Of a DNA stretch of 64,000 nucleotides, positions 51,510 through 59,988 are shown piece after piece (position 1 is the first letter of the stretch; each line of letters starts with the position of its first letter). The notes beneath the pieces are model-generated. The model saw nothing but the letters and a program-made list of their open reading frames with translations, had not been told where the DNA came from and ran no database searches. The position numbers and the translations under genes were made by a program. The DNA comes from JANOSH01 sp031415695 (GTDB taxonomy: Bacteria; Actinomycetota; Acidimicrobiia; Acidimicrobiales; Ilumatobacteraceae), in assembly GCA_031415695.1 (NCBI GenBank), contig JANOSH010000061.1:277103-341102 (forward strand), read 5' to 3'.

Positions 51510-52247
51510 CTACGGCCGACGATACGAAGGGGTTCCCAAGTTGTCAGGAAGCCGACCGGCGTTGAAATGAGAGGCTGCGGGCCAGCCCGGACCGGTGGCA
51601 ACCATCGACTTGGCTAGACCAAAGAACCGCTCGAAACCGACGTCGGCGCCAGGGAACAGGGCGCGGAACCGGCGCGGCGTTAAAAGACATATCTCGTCCA
51701 CCTCTGCCTCGGCAACGGTCCGCTCACCAATTCGACTATTCCAGCCCAGTCGCAAGGTTCGGGCCAGGCCAATTCGGATGCTACGCGGTAGGCATTGAAA
51801 CATTGGGAACAGGAAATGAGGCTCGATAGGGAAGTGTTTGTTAGGCGTCTGAACATAGAACCAGCTCCCGACTCGCCGTGCTTCGTCGGCCATACGTTGC
51901 TGATCGCTGGCATTACCGACGTGTTCAATGACTGAATTCGAAAACACGATGTCGAACGACGCATCGCCAAAGGTAGTCAAGTCCCGAGCGTCACCAGTGA
52001 CAGAACTGAAACGGCAATCGTCGACGCTCGATTCGGTCAGATTCAACAGCGTTATGTGAACGTCGATATCGGCCGGTAGGCAAACCTGCGTGAGCCAATA
52101 CTGTGCCGTGCCGCCTAGATCCAGCACCGTGACGGTACCGCGACCACTGCGTAGCGCTTGCTCGATCGTTTCAAATCGTTTCCGCCGCATTTTCGAGGCC
52201 ATTGACGACGGGTTTGCCGCGTCCGAAAATATCCACTTCGCTCCCAT
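51510..52247 (-). CDS. SAM-dependent methyltransferase (Methyltransf_11 family)
   Basis: A 245-residue class I methyltransferase. SAM motif I is TVTVLDLGGTAQYWL (GG replacing GxG), then ITLLNLTESSVDDCRFSSV, FGDASFDIVFSNSVIEHVGN (motif IV) and the DEARRVGSWFYVQTPNKHFP segment, which is typical of sugar- or lipid-modifying methyltransferases in surface polysaccharide loci. Several starts possible (ATGs at 52247, 52205, 52196). It is divergent from the aldehyde dehydrogenase gene. No substrate evidence. Confidence 0.82.
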   Translation of the reverse strand: MGAKWIFSDAANPSSMASKMRRKRFETIEQALRSGRGTVTVLDLGGTAQYWLTQVCLPADIDVHITLLNLTESSVDDCRFSSVTGDARDLTTFGDASFDIVFSNSVIEHVGNASDQQRMADEARRVGSWFYVQTPNKHFPIEPHFLFPMFQCLPRSIRIGLARTLRLGWNSRIGERTVAEAEVDEICLLTPRRFRALFPGADVGFERFFGLAKSMVATGPGWPAASHFNAGRLPDNLGTPSYRRP

Positions 52248-52354
52248 TTAGCGCTCCCGCTGTCCGCCGACGGCTGAGCATGACAAGAAGTCAAGAAAAG
52301 GTCAAGGCTTTCTCGACCCAAGCTCGCAAGGGTCATGCCGGTACAGTCCCTGCC

Positions 52355-53791
52355 ATGGACAATTCGCAGAAGTTCTACATCAACGGCCAATGGGTCGAGC
52401 CCTCCACCCGAGACAGCCTCGACGTCGTCAACCCCGCCACCGAGGAGGTCATCGCCACCATCGCCATGGGCGGTCAGGCCGATGTCGACGCCGCTGTCGC
52501 CGCGGCGCGGGCAGCCTTCAATTCGTTCTCGCAGACCACTCGTGACGAGCGTTTGGCGCTGCTCGCCCGCGTCATCGAGGTCTACAAGTCCCGCATGGGC
52601 GATATCGCCACCGCCGTCAGCCAGGAAATGGGTGCACCAACAATGCTGGCGCAGCGAGCACAGGCACCGTCGGGCATTGGTCACCTCATGGCCGCGGCCA
52701 AGGCACTCCAAGAGTTCGAGTTCGCGGAAGACATCGGCACAACCCGAGTCGAGTACGAACCAATTGGGGTGTGCGCGTTCATCACTCCGTGGAACTGGCC
52801 GCTCAATCAAATCGCGGCCAAAGTCGGGCCTGCGCTCGCAGCTGGTTGCACCATGGTGCTCAAGCCGTCCGAGGTTGCGCCGCTCAATGCCTTGTTGTTT
52901 GCCGAGGTGATGCACGAAGCTGGCGTACCTGCTGGTGTGTTCAACCTGGTCAATGGCGACGGCCCCACGGTCGGCGCTGCGCTGTCGTCACATCCCGATG
53001 TCGACATGGTGTCGTTCACCGGTTCCACTCGGGCGGGCATCGAGGTTGCCCGCAACGCCGCTCCCACGGTCAAGCGTGTTGCACAAGAGTTGGGTGGTAA
53101 GTCGGCCAACATCATCCTCGACGACGTCGACTTCGAAAAGGTCGTAGCGCGCGACATCGGTCGCATGTGCGTCAACTCGGGCCAGTCATGCAATGCCGGC
53201 ACCCGCATGCTGGTACCGAAGTCGCGTATGGCCGAGGTTGCTGCCATCGCCGCCGCGGCTGCCGACAAGATCGTTGCCGGCGACCCAACGGCCGACGGAA
53301 CAACTATTGGACCTGTTGTTTCCGAACTGCAGTTCAACAAGATTCAGGGCCTTATCCAAAAGGGTATCGATGAGGGCGCAACCCTGGTCGCCGGCGGTAC
53401 CGGGCGTCCCGAAGGCATCAACGTTGGATACTTCGTCAGGCCCACCGTGTTCGCCAATGTCACCAACGAGATGACCATCGCCCGAGAAGAAATCTTTGGC
53501 CCCGTGTTGTCCATTATTGGTTACGAAGACGACGACGACGCCGTACGTATTGCCAACGACACCGTCTACGGTTTAGCTGGCTATGTCTCGTCGAACGATG
53601 TGGAACGGGGGCGTGCAGTGGCTCGTCGTATCCGGTCGGGAAATGTGCACATGAACGGTGCCGGGGTCGACAGCAATGCCTTGTTCGGTGGCTACAAGCA
53701 GTCAGGCAATGGCCGCGAGTTCGGCAAGCACGGCTTGTTGGAGTTCTTGGAATCCAAGGCAATCCTCGGGTACCACCCCGCCACCACCTAA
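52355..53791 (+). CDS. NAD(P)+-dependent aldehyde dehydrogenase
   Basis: A 478-residue aldehyde dehydrogenase. NAD-binding part has FITPWNWPLNQIAAKVGPAL and VSFTGSTRAGIEVARNA; catalytic Glu in VAQELGGKSANIILDDVDF; nucleophilic Cys in VNSGQSCNAGTRMLVPKSR; C-terminal FGGYKQSGNGREFGKHGLLE. Closest to the broad-specificity aldehyde/betaine-type group; exact substrate unknown. Start ATG 52355; TACAGT (52342-52347) ends seven bases ahead, so leaderless. An upstream frame from 52202 is rejected. Confidence 0.92.
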   Translation: MDNSQKFYINGQWVEPSTRDSLDVVNPATEEVIATIAMGGQADVDAAVAAARAAFNSFSQTTRDERLALLARVIEVYKSRMGDIATAVSQEMGAPTMLAQRAQAPSGIGHLMAAAKALQEFEFAEDIGTTRVEYEPIGVCAFITPWNWPLNQIAAKVGPALAAGCTMVLKPSEVAPLNALLFAEVMHEAGVPAGVFNLVNGDGPTVGAALSSHPDVDMVSFTGSTRAGIEVARNAAPTVKRVAQELGGKSANIILDDVDFEKVVARDIGRMCVNSGQSCNAGTRMLVPKSRMAEVAAIAAAAADKIVAGDPTADGTTIGPVVSELQFNKIQGLIQKGIDEGATLVAGGTGRPEGINVGYFVRPTVFANVTNEMTIAREEIFGPVLSIIGYEDDDDAVRIANDTVYGLAGYVSSNDVERGRAVARRIRSGNVHMNGAGVDSNALFGGYKQSGNGREFGKHGLLEFLESKAILGYHPATT

Positions 53792-53794
53792 CTC

Positions 53795-54215
53795 GAGAAT
53801 CGTGACCGTACCTCTCGCTCCGTCGACCTCGACGAGCGAGTCGTGCGGGAAGGGCATGCGGTCTCCATTCATTGCGACCGCGACAGCCATGAACATCCAA
53901 GAACTTGTCAAGCTGTACGAGGAACACCGACGTTGGCTGCGAACTGATCCGTTCATTCAAACCAACAAGCCCAGCGTCGAACAACGCCGTAAGGTTGGCG
54001 TCGTCTCGCACGAGCCGACCAAGCTTCCACAGATCGGTAGAAGGCTCAGCCGAAGCGACGTTACCTGCACCGCCAAGCAGTCGTGGGAGCAAACTCGGGT
54101 CTCCGAGCTTGCCGGTACACAGCTTGACGAGCAGACCAACCGGACCGACGACTGACCGGAAACGAACAGGTGGTTCGAGAACAGGTCGGTAAAGTAGCGG
54201 CTGCGACGAGCGCAT
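53795..54215 (-). pseudogene. Remnant of a PEP-utilising-enzyme-family gene
   Basis: The minus strand from about 54215 reads GLLVKLCTGKLGDPSLLPRL, LLGGAGNVASAEPSTDLWKL, GRLVRDDANLTALFDAGLVG and DKFLDVHGCRGRNEW, which is the middle region of large PEP-utilising/pyruvate-phosphate-dikinase-like proteins. The next residues in that frame are nonsense, whereas a second frame (about 53920 to 53800) gives DRMPFPHDSLVEVDGARGTV, the C-terminal swivelling-domain end of the same family. Several hundred residues are missing between, and the N-terminus is missing too. A decayed, deleted gene; it lies between intact genes. Confidence 0.6.
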
Positions 54216-54385
54216 CGCGCTTAAGGGGCTTGGTATCGCAGCTGCCTTGGGTCTTGCGCTCTACTTTGTCGGCGCCGTTGCGTTTCACGTCCGGGCTAAG
54301 GATCCGGCGAAGGAAGCCGTTCCAGCTGCCGCGCTGTGTGCTCGCCGCGACGACACTACTTCTCAGAATCGTCGTCGCGTCCTAG
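54193..54385 (+). pseudogene. Remnant of a DoxX-family gene
   Basis: After a stop codon (54190-54192) the plus strand reads ERIALKGLGIAAALGLALYF and VGAVAFHVRAKDPAKEAVPA, the last two helices of small DoxX-like membrane proteins; the first two helices are absent. The final helix LAATTLLLRIVVAS is in the next frame, ending at TAG 54383-54385, so a single-base shift near 54330 has occurred as well. Its broken 5' end meets the broken 5' end of the PEP-enzyme remnant at about 54190-54215, as if a deletion joined the two. Confidence 0.6.
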
Positions 54386-54393
54386 GGTGATTC

Positions 54394-55608
54394 CTAGAGC
54401 GTATCGAGTGCGGTCCGCAGCCGCCGGGCCGCGACGGCCAGCAGCGAAGGGTCGAGTGTTGAGTACGAGAACCGGCAGGTCGAGTCGGGTGCTTGAGCCA
54501 GCGAAAATGCACTACCGGGCACGAAGGCCACGCCGTGCTCGACAGATCGAGCCAACAGCATGTTGGAGTCAGGAACCGACTCAATGCGACTCCACAGAAA
54601 CATGCCGCCGTCGGGGCGCTGGAACTGGATTCGTTCGCCAAGTTCGTGTTCGAGCGCGTCGGCCAGCGCCACGCAACGGTCACGGTAAATGGGCACGATT
54701 CGAGCCGTCTGGCGCTCAAGCCAACCTGGTTGCGATACCACGTTGGCAAGAAGCTGTTGCGCGAACGTCGAGGTATGTAGATCGGCTGCTTGCTTTGCCC
54801 GAGTTGCCATGGCGATGATGGCCGGTGGAGCAATCATCCAGCCGACCCTGAATCCGGGCGCAACAACTTTGGAGAACGTGCTCAGATACACAACCCGCCG
54901 ACTGAACAACGCAACCGGGGGTAACGGTTCGCCGGCGAAGCGTATCGCCCCATACGGATCGTCTTCGATGACGAGCAGTTCGTACCTATCGGCGAGTTCG
55001 GCCAGCAATCGCCGCCGATCGAGTGACAGAGTAGCGCCCGTGGGGTTGTGGAAGTTAGGCACGACGTAGATGAGCTTGGGGCGAAGGCCGTCGGCCAATC
55101 GTTTCGCCAAGACCTCGACCTGCATGCCATGTTCGTCGCCGGGAATAGCCTCGAATGTCGGCTCGAACAACTCCATTGCCTGAATAGCGCCGAGGTAGGC
55201 GGGGGTCTCGGACACCACGACGTCACCCGGGTTGATGCAAATCTTCGCCAACAGGTCGAGTGCCTGCTGCGAGCCGTGAGTTACAAGAATTTCGCCATCG
55301 ACGGCAACTGGTCGCCCAAATTCGTCTGAGTAGTGCGCCGCTAGCCATCGACGCAGATCGGGTACACCATCGGTGGACGAATACTGGAGGACCTTGGGGC
55401 CGAATTCGCCGAGTAGGCGATCCGCTTCACGCCGAAGGTCATTGAGCGGAAACGACTCGGGTGACGGAAGCCCCCCTGCGAGCGACAGAATCTCGCTGTT
55501 CTCGGTGAGTTTGAGAAGGTCTCGAATGGCTGATGAGCGCAGGCCAGAGGTTCGAGCGGCAAACACGGGGCTGAAGTCGTTGACGGACATCTCCATGTTG
55601 TAGCTCAT
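54394..55608 (-). CDS. PLP-dependent aminotransferase (class I/II, LysN/AadAT-like)
   Basis: A 404-residue fold-type I aminotransferase of the 2-aminoadipate/MocR-like branch without an N-terminal HTH. Conserved parts: ILSLAGGLPSPESFPLNDL, LQYSSTDGVPDLRRWLAAHY, VTHGSQQALDLLAKICINPG, YVVPNFHNPTGATLSLDRRR, the Asp in LLVIEDDPYGAIRF and the PLP Lys in YLSTFSKVVAPGFRVGWMIA. It transaminates 2-aminoadipate, aromatic or branched amino acids; which one is not evident. ATG at 55608 chosen from several close Met codons (MSYNMEMSVNDF). Strong 17-bp inverted repeat lies directly upstream, between it and the surface-protein gene. Confidence 0.9.
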   Translation of the reverse strand: MSYNMEMSVNDFSPVFAARTSGLRSSAIRDLLKLTENSEILSLAGGLPSPESFPLNDLRREADRLLGEFGPKVLQYSSTDGVPDLRRWLAAHYSDEFGRPVAVDGEILVTHGSQQALDLLAKICINPGDVVVSETPAYLGAIQAMELFEPTFEAIPGDEHGMQVEVLAKRLADGLRPKLIYVVPNFHNPTGATLSLDRRRLLAELADRYELLVIEDDPYGAIRFAGEPLPPVALFSRRVVYLSTFSKVVAPGFRVGWMIAPPAIIAMATRAKQAADLHTSTFAQQLLANVVSQPGWLERQTARIVPIYRDRCVALADALEHELGERIQFQRPDGGMFLWSRIESVPDSNMLLARSVEHGVAFVPGSAFSLAQAPDSTCRFSYSTLDPSLLAVAARRLRTALDTL

Positions 55609-55624
55609 CGACCTATCGACGAAC

Positions 55625-55661
55625 GCGACAATTGCAGGGAGTGGCTCCCTGCAATTGTCGC
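55625..55661 (-). terminator. 17-bp perfect inverted repeat downstream of the LPKTG protein gene
   Basis: GCGACAATTGCAGGGAG (55625-55641) pairs perfectly with CTCCCTGCAATTGTCGC (55645-55661) around a TGG loop. It follows the stop (55683) of the LPKTG gene and precedes the next leftward gene, so it probably ends transcription of the first; no T-run follows, hence possibly Rho-dependent or bidirectional. Confidence 0.7.
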
Positions 55662-55682
55662 AGCACTTTGGTTCAGTTGTTC

Positions 55683-57455
55683 TTACCGGGTAGCGGGAGT
55701 GCGGCGTGACGAGATGACCAGCCAGCCACCGATCAGGCCGAGTGCCTGGGCCAGGATGATCATGTCGAGCGACATGCTCGATCCAGTCTTGGGCAGGTGC
55801 TTGACGAGAATCACGGGCACAGTTGTAGTTGGTGCCGGAGTTGTGGTTGTTTGGTGAGTCACGGTGGTGGTCGGGTGGGCAACCGTTGTCGTCGGGTGGT
55901 TTACAACGGTGGTCGAGACGACCTCAGCGTCTTTCATCAGGCCGAGGTCGAGCGTCAGGTTCACCGCTCCAGCAGCCAGCGTGACCGTCGGCGTCATCAC
56001 TCCGTCGGAGTCGAGTGCATCATCGTCGCCACCGTTGCTGCACGTGGGGGTGTGCTTGGCTGGCAGGTTCGAGAACGACACCTTGTAGATGCCCGGTGTG
56101 AGATTGCTGAACAGGTAGTAGCCAGGCTTGCCCGCTGCGTCGTTCTTGGTGACCTGGACGCCGATCGCCGTACCAGTTGCGTCCTTGGTCACCGCGTTGC
56201 CAGATGCGTCGAGCAGAGTCACCTTGACGCCGTTGACACCAGCCGTTGCTGCTTCGTCCTGGATGCAGTTGCCGTTCGTATCAACCCAGACGTAGTTGCC
56301 GAGTGACGCAGGCTTGGGCGCAAGAGTCGTAGTGGTTGTCGGCGGGACCACATTGACGATGAGTCCGAGGTCGAGCGTCAGGTTGCTGACTCCGGCATCT
56401 AGGGCAACCGTTGGGGTGACGACGCCGTCGGAGTCGATGGCGTCATCACTTCCGCTGTCGGTGCATGTCGGTGAATGACCCGACGCGATAGCCGAGAACG
56501 AAACCTTGTAGATCCCCGGTGTGAGGTTGCTGAACAGGTAGTACCCGGGCTTGCCCGATGCGTCGTTCTTCGTGATCTGAATACCGATCGTTGCGCCGTC
56601 GGCATCCTTGGTTACGGGCTTGCCCGATGCGTCGAGCAAAGTGACCTTGACTCCGTTGACGCCCTTGGCTGCAATCTCGTCCTGCAAGCAGTTGCCGTTC
56701 TCATCCAACCACACGTAGTTGCCGAGCGCTGCCGGCTGTGGGCGGGGCATTGTCGTGGTGGTCGGCTTCGGCGCGGTTGTGGTCGGCTTGGGCACCGTCG
56801 TCGTCGTAGTAGGAGCCACGGTGGTGGTCGTGGTCGGAGCCACCGTCGTGGGCGGCGTAACCGGTCGTTCCTTCAGGCAGACCGCATCGGCCTTGATCCA
56901 ATCGCCGTTGACGTTGCGATAGGTGACTCGGGCAACGACCGCTCCGACAGGTGCTACGACCGGACCAATGGAGTAAACCTTGAGGTCGCCGTTCGTTCCA
57001 ACGTTGTGGTCGAGTTCGACCTTTGCGCCGTGAAGCACCGCTCCTGTCGCGTCGCGAAACTGCAGTTCGGCTTCGTGGCCGTACTTAGGTTGGTGGGTGC
57101 CGCCGCCAAGCGTCAGCGAGTACTCATTGCCCGCAACGATTGAGCGTTCCTGCCACACCTCGCCGACGCTGCCCTTGGACTGAATGAACATGAGTTGCGT
57201 ACCGTCGACGGGCTTCAACCCGACGTTCGCGCCGCTTCCGGTACTCGCCAGGGTTCCCGGCGCTACCGTCCAGCTCTTGAGTCCTGCCTCGAAGCTCCAG
57301 TTGTTGAGGAGGCCGTTTACGCAGCCAGTAGTTGTAGTTGGCGCTGGCGTGTAGCTCGATGTAGCTGAGGCATACACGCCGTTGGCTACGAGAAGGCCAG
57401 CGGCCGAGAGACAGGTGAGACCGAGTCGGCGACGAAATGTTGGGGAAGCAACCAT
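55683..57455 (-). CDS. LPxTG-anchored surface protein with two SdrD-B repeats
   Basis: A 590-residue cell-wall protein. Signal peptide RLGLTCLSAAGLLVANGVYA; a jelly-roll-like domain (about 45-190, NWSFEAGLKSWTVAPGTL, VWQERSIVAGNEYSLTLGGG); a Thr/Pro linker; SdrD_B repeat 1 (AALGNYVWLDENGNCLQDEI to LTLDLGLIVN), linker, repeat 2 (ASLGNYVWVDTNGNCIQDEA to LTLDLGLMKD); a Thr-rich stalk; sorting signal HLPKTGSSMSLDMIILAQAL, helix and basic tail SSRRTPATR. Each repeat has the acidic Ca2+-type DSGSDDAIDSDGV loop. A sortase is needed but none is encoded in the window. ATG 57455 chosen (AGGAG five bases upstream). Confidence 0.92.
   Translation of the reverse strand: MVASPTFRRRLGLTCLSAAGLLVANGVYASATSSYTPAPTTTTGCVNGLLNNWSFEAGLKSWTVAPGTLASTGSGANVGLKPVDGTQLMFIQSKGSVGEVWQERSIVAGNEYSLTLGGGTHQPKYGHEAELQFRDATGAVLHGAKVELDHNVGTNGDLKVYSIGPVVAPVGAVVARVTYRNVNGDWIKADAVCLKERPVTPPTTVAPTTTTTVAPTTTTTVPKPTTTAPKPTTTTMPRPQPAALGNYVWLDENGNCLQDEIAAKGVNGVKVTLLDASGKPVTKDADGATIGIQITKNDASGKPGYYLFSNLTPGIYKVSFSAIASGHSPTCTDSGSDDAIDSDGVVTPTVALDAGVSNLTLDLGLIVNVVPPTTTTTLAPKPASLGNYVWVDTNGNCIQDEAATAGVNGVKVTLLDASGNAVTKDATGTAIGVQVTKNDAAGKPGYYLFSNLTPGIYKVSFSNLPAKHTPTCSNGGDDDALDSDGVMTPTVTLAAGAVNLTLDLGLMKDAEVVSTTVVNHPTTTVAHPTTTVTHQTTTTPAPTTTVPVILVKHLPKTGSSMSLDMIILAQALGLIGGWLVISSRRTPATR
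55942..56735 (-). repeat. Two tandem SdrD_B repeat units, 423-bp period
   Basis: The segments beginning near 55942 and near 56365 repeat with a 423-bp (141-codon) offset; each unit spans about 370 bp and is followed by a variable Thr/Pro linker. Nucleotide identity is high in long blocks, such as the part coding KVTLLDASG, and lower elsewhere, so the duplication is not recent. Confidence 0.8.
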
Positions 57456-57722
57456 GAGAACTCCTGGGGGCGAGGGGTGAAGGTGTGCCTCCTTTCTCGC
57501 ATTTGCCACTCATGGTGAGCAAGAGCCCCAGCGCTGTCTTGCCTGTCATCTGACCAGCAGCGAACAATCATGGTGATTTTCGACACAAAGTTGACTCAGG
57601 AGGTCTAGGTCTCGTCTGGGCGCGCTGTGAATTGCCTACACTCCGCGGTCTAGTCCGTACGCACTACCTCTCTCAGTGCGGAGTGGAGCGAACACGAAGC
57701 GCGGTTGAACTTGAGGGCTTCT
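57456..57722. other. 267-base gene-free interval
   Basis: Between the LPKTG protein start and the PfkB-kinase stop. It contains the promoter region of the surface-protein gene (ATGATTGT on the minus strand at 57564-57571, also seen before the 1346-residue surface protein gene) and an inverted repeat CACTCCGC (57639-57646) / GCGGAGTG (57678-57685) that may end transcription of the kinase gene. I see no small coding region. Confidence 0.5.
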
Positions 57723-58613
57723 CTACATCTCGTGCTGCCACGGCGGGTCCGCGCCTTGCCGAACGCACGTGAGCGCGGCGACCCGTACGGCGTATTCCAC
57801 GGCCGATCGAACTAGCGACCCGTCGGCGAGTTCGGCCCGTCCGTATCCGCGGTGGACCCACCAGGCACAAAAACCACCGCCGAACGCATCGCCGGCACCA
57901 ACGGTATCGACCACATCGACAGTGGGTGTGGGTGTTACGACGTGTCCGAATGGGCCAAACGAGTGGACTGCATCACCGCCATCGGTAACCAATACGAGTG
58001 TGTCGGACGTGTCGACAAGCTGACGCGCTGCGTCGGTTGGTGCCACACCAGGCACTAGGTACTCGAGGTCATCGGCAGAGAATTTCACAACGTCGGCACG
58101 TTTCAGGACCCTCGACAACAACTCTCGGTAGGCGTGCGCGTCGCCAACTATCCGTGGGCGACAGTTCGGGTCGCAGAACACAATCGTCGACTCCGAGCAG
58201 CTGTCGACTGCTGCCGCAGCCGCCGACGCCATCGGGTCGAGCACGAGGCCGAGTGTGCCGACATGAAGCACCGCGAGGTCTTGGGGAACCTCAACTGTCG
58301 ACACCGCCGGAGCCGACGTGTCGGTGATGTAAAAGCGGTACGACGCAGCCCCGCCGGCGTCGAGTTCGGCGGCGGCCAGCGTGGTGGGCAACGCCGAAAT
58401 TGGGCCCACGACATCGACGTTCGACTGGCGCAAACCGTCGGCCAATCGCTGGCCAAAACGATCCTCTGACAAACACCCCGCAAACGACGTCGGTGCCCCA
58501 AGTCGGCCCATGGTGCGAGCCGCATTGTACGGGCCGCCCCCGCAAACAGCGGCTACCGAACCATCGGGCTGGATGACAAGATCGATGAGCGCTTCGCCAA
58601 GTACCAGAATCAC
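57723..58613 (-). CDS. PfkB-family carbohydrate kinase
   Basis: A 296-residue ribokinase/PfkB-fold sugar kinase. N-terminal ILVLGEALIDLVIQPDGSVA and GGGPYNAARTMGRLGAPTSF; C-terminal anion-hole motif VDTVGAGDAFGGGFCAWW near 243 with catalytic Asp. It phosphorylates a sugar or nucleoside with ATP; fructose or 2-keto-3-deoxysugars are usual for this group (2-keto-3-deoxygluconate or fructokinase), but specificity is not visible. Reads leftward behind the SDR gene (9-base gap), so the two are probably co-transcribed. Confidence 0.9.
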   Translation of the reverse strand: MILVLGEALIDLVIQPDGSVAAVCGGGPYNAARTMGRLGAPTSFAGCLSEDRFGQRLADGLRQSNVDVVGPISALPTTLAAAELDAGGAASYRFYITDTSAPAVSTVEVPQDLAVLHVGTLGLVLDPMASAAAAAVDSCSESTIVFCDPNCRPRIVGDAHAYRELLSRVLKRADVVKFSADDLEYLVPGVAPTDAARQLVDTSDTLVLVTDGGDAVHSFGPFGHVVTPTPTVDVVDTVGAGDAFGGGFCAWWVHRGYGRAELADGSLVRSAVEYAVRVAALTCVRQGADPPWQHEM

Positions 58614-58622
58614 TCACACAGC

Positions 58623-59414
58623 TTAGTTGCCGCCGGAGACCACGATGTTTTGGCCCGTGACCCACGAACCGGCGGGCGATGACAACCACACCACGGCGGC
58701 GGCGATATCGGCCGGGGTGCCAAGACGGCGAAGCGGAATGCTCTTGGTGATGGCGGGCAACATGTCCTCGGTGACGCCGCCAATCGTTTGGGTTGATTCC
58801 GTCGGGACATTGCCGGGCGACACAACATTGGCGCGAATACCGCGTGGACCAAGATCAGCGGCCAACGTGACTGCCAAATGGTTCATCCCAGCCTTAGCCG
58901 CTCCATAAGCCGCGAAGCGCCCAGCCGGACGCAACGACGCGATCGACGAGATGCCGATGATCGACGACCCAGGCTGCATGACGGCCGAACACGCCTTGGC
59001 GGCCTGAAAATGAGGGCGAAGGTTCAACGCGAACTGGGCGTCCCAGTGCCAGTCGGGGAACTCTGCGAACGTGAACGACCCGGGATGATCCGACGTACCT
59101 GCGTTGCTCACTAACACATCGAGACGGCCGAGACCGGTCATGGCTGCGTCGACAAGACGCCCCACTGTGTCGTCGGCCGTAATGTCGGCGACCACCACTT
59201 CGACCCGGCGGCCTCGGGCCCGAATCTGATCGGCGACGTCGGCTAGTTCGTGCTCACGCCGCGCCGTGATAACCAGGTCGGCGCCGGCATCGGCAAGCCC
59301 CAATGCGATCCCCCGCCCGATACCTCGACCTGCGCCAGTAACAACAGCAACCTTGCCATCCAGGCGAAAGAGCTTCATGAGGTCGGGTTCATCAGGAGTT
59401 GCGAAAGCGTTCAT
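58623..59414 (-). CDS. SDR-family oxidoreductase
   Basis: A 263-residue classical SDR: VAVVTGAGRGIGRGIALGLA, LDVLVSNAGTSDHPGSF, the catalytic Ser in SIIGISSIASLRPAG, the Tyr-Lys pair in AAYGAAKAGMNHLAVTLA and the end GSWVTGQNIVVSGG. Sugar alcohol or ketoacyl substrates are typical. The ATG at 59414 is supported by a TACAGT hexamer (minus strand, 59421-59426) six bases ahead, giving a leaderless transcript; another Met lies at 59378. Adjacent to a PfkB kinase on the same strand, perhaps a polyol/sugar pathway. Confidence 0.9.
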   Translation of the reverse strand: MNAFATPDEPDLMKLFRLDGKVAVVTGAGRGIGRGIALGLADAGADLVITARREHELADVADQIRARGRRVEVVVADITADDTVGRLVDAAMTGLGRLDVLVSNAGTSDHPGSFTFAEFPDWHWDAQFALNLRPHFQAAKACSAVMQPGSSIIGISSIASLRPAGRFAAYGAAKAGMNHLAVTLAADLGPRGIRANVVSPGNVPTESTQTIGGVTEDMLPAITKSIPLRRLGTPADIAAAVVWLSSPAGSWVTGQNIVVSGGN

Positions 59415-59483
59415 GACCTGACTGTACGGTCACCGCCGCTCCAACCATGGGTCGAAGCGGCCAGCGCCGTACGCTCGACCCTT

Positions 59484-59969
59484 ATGAGCGATGGCTACGA
59501 AGATCTCACCGAGTGTTCCCTAACCGACGAGCTAGAAAACGAACTCGTCTACAAACAGAACAACTGTGTGTTCATGTGGACCAACAAGCAGGGTGAAGCA
59601 TTCGGGGTTGTGCAGTCGTACCTACCCAAGGACGGCAAACTGTGGATGACCTGCGCCGAGACACGCGCCCGCATCCCAGCCCTGCGTCGATTCGCGCGTG
59701 CGTCGGTTTGCATCAGCGGCGCCGGCACCGACTTCGGAAGCGGCCGCACCGTCACCTACAAGGGCGATTGCGTCATTCACAAAGACCAGGAAACAAAGGA
59801 CTGGTTCTACCCGGAGTTCTGCCGATACCTACGGGGCGATACTCCAGCGGCCGAGGCGTTCCAAACCTTCCTCGATTCGCCCGGCCGCGTCATCATCGAG
59901 TTCACTCCCGATTACAAACTCAGCTTCGACTCCGCTCTTATGTGGGTACGGTCACCCGAGGCCAGCTAG
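59484..59969 (+). CDS. Pyridoxamine-5'-phosphate-oxidase-family (FMN/F420-binding) protein
   Basis: A 161-residue split-barrel protein: MWTNKQGEAFGVVQSYLPKD, LWMTCAETRARIPALRRFAR, VTYKGDCVIHKDQETKDWFY and IIEFTPDYKLSFDS. It belongs to the PNPOx/DDR-like family in which actinobacterial members bind F420 or FMN. A TACGCT hexamer (59470-59475) ends eight bases before ATG 59484; earlier frames are out of family. Divergent from the SDR gene by 69 bases; convergent with the aldehyde dehydrogenase operon. Confidence 0.82.
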   Translation: MSDGYEDLTECSLTDELENELVYKQNNCVFMWTNKQGEAFGVVQSYLPKDGKLWMTCAETRARIPALRRFARASVCISGAGTDFGSGRTVTYKGDCVIHKDQETKDWFYPEFCRYLRGDTPAAEAFQTFLDSPGRVIIEFTPDYKLSFDSALMWVRSPEAS

Positions 59970-59988
59970 AGATCAACTTGCCGGTGGA

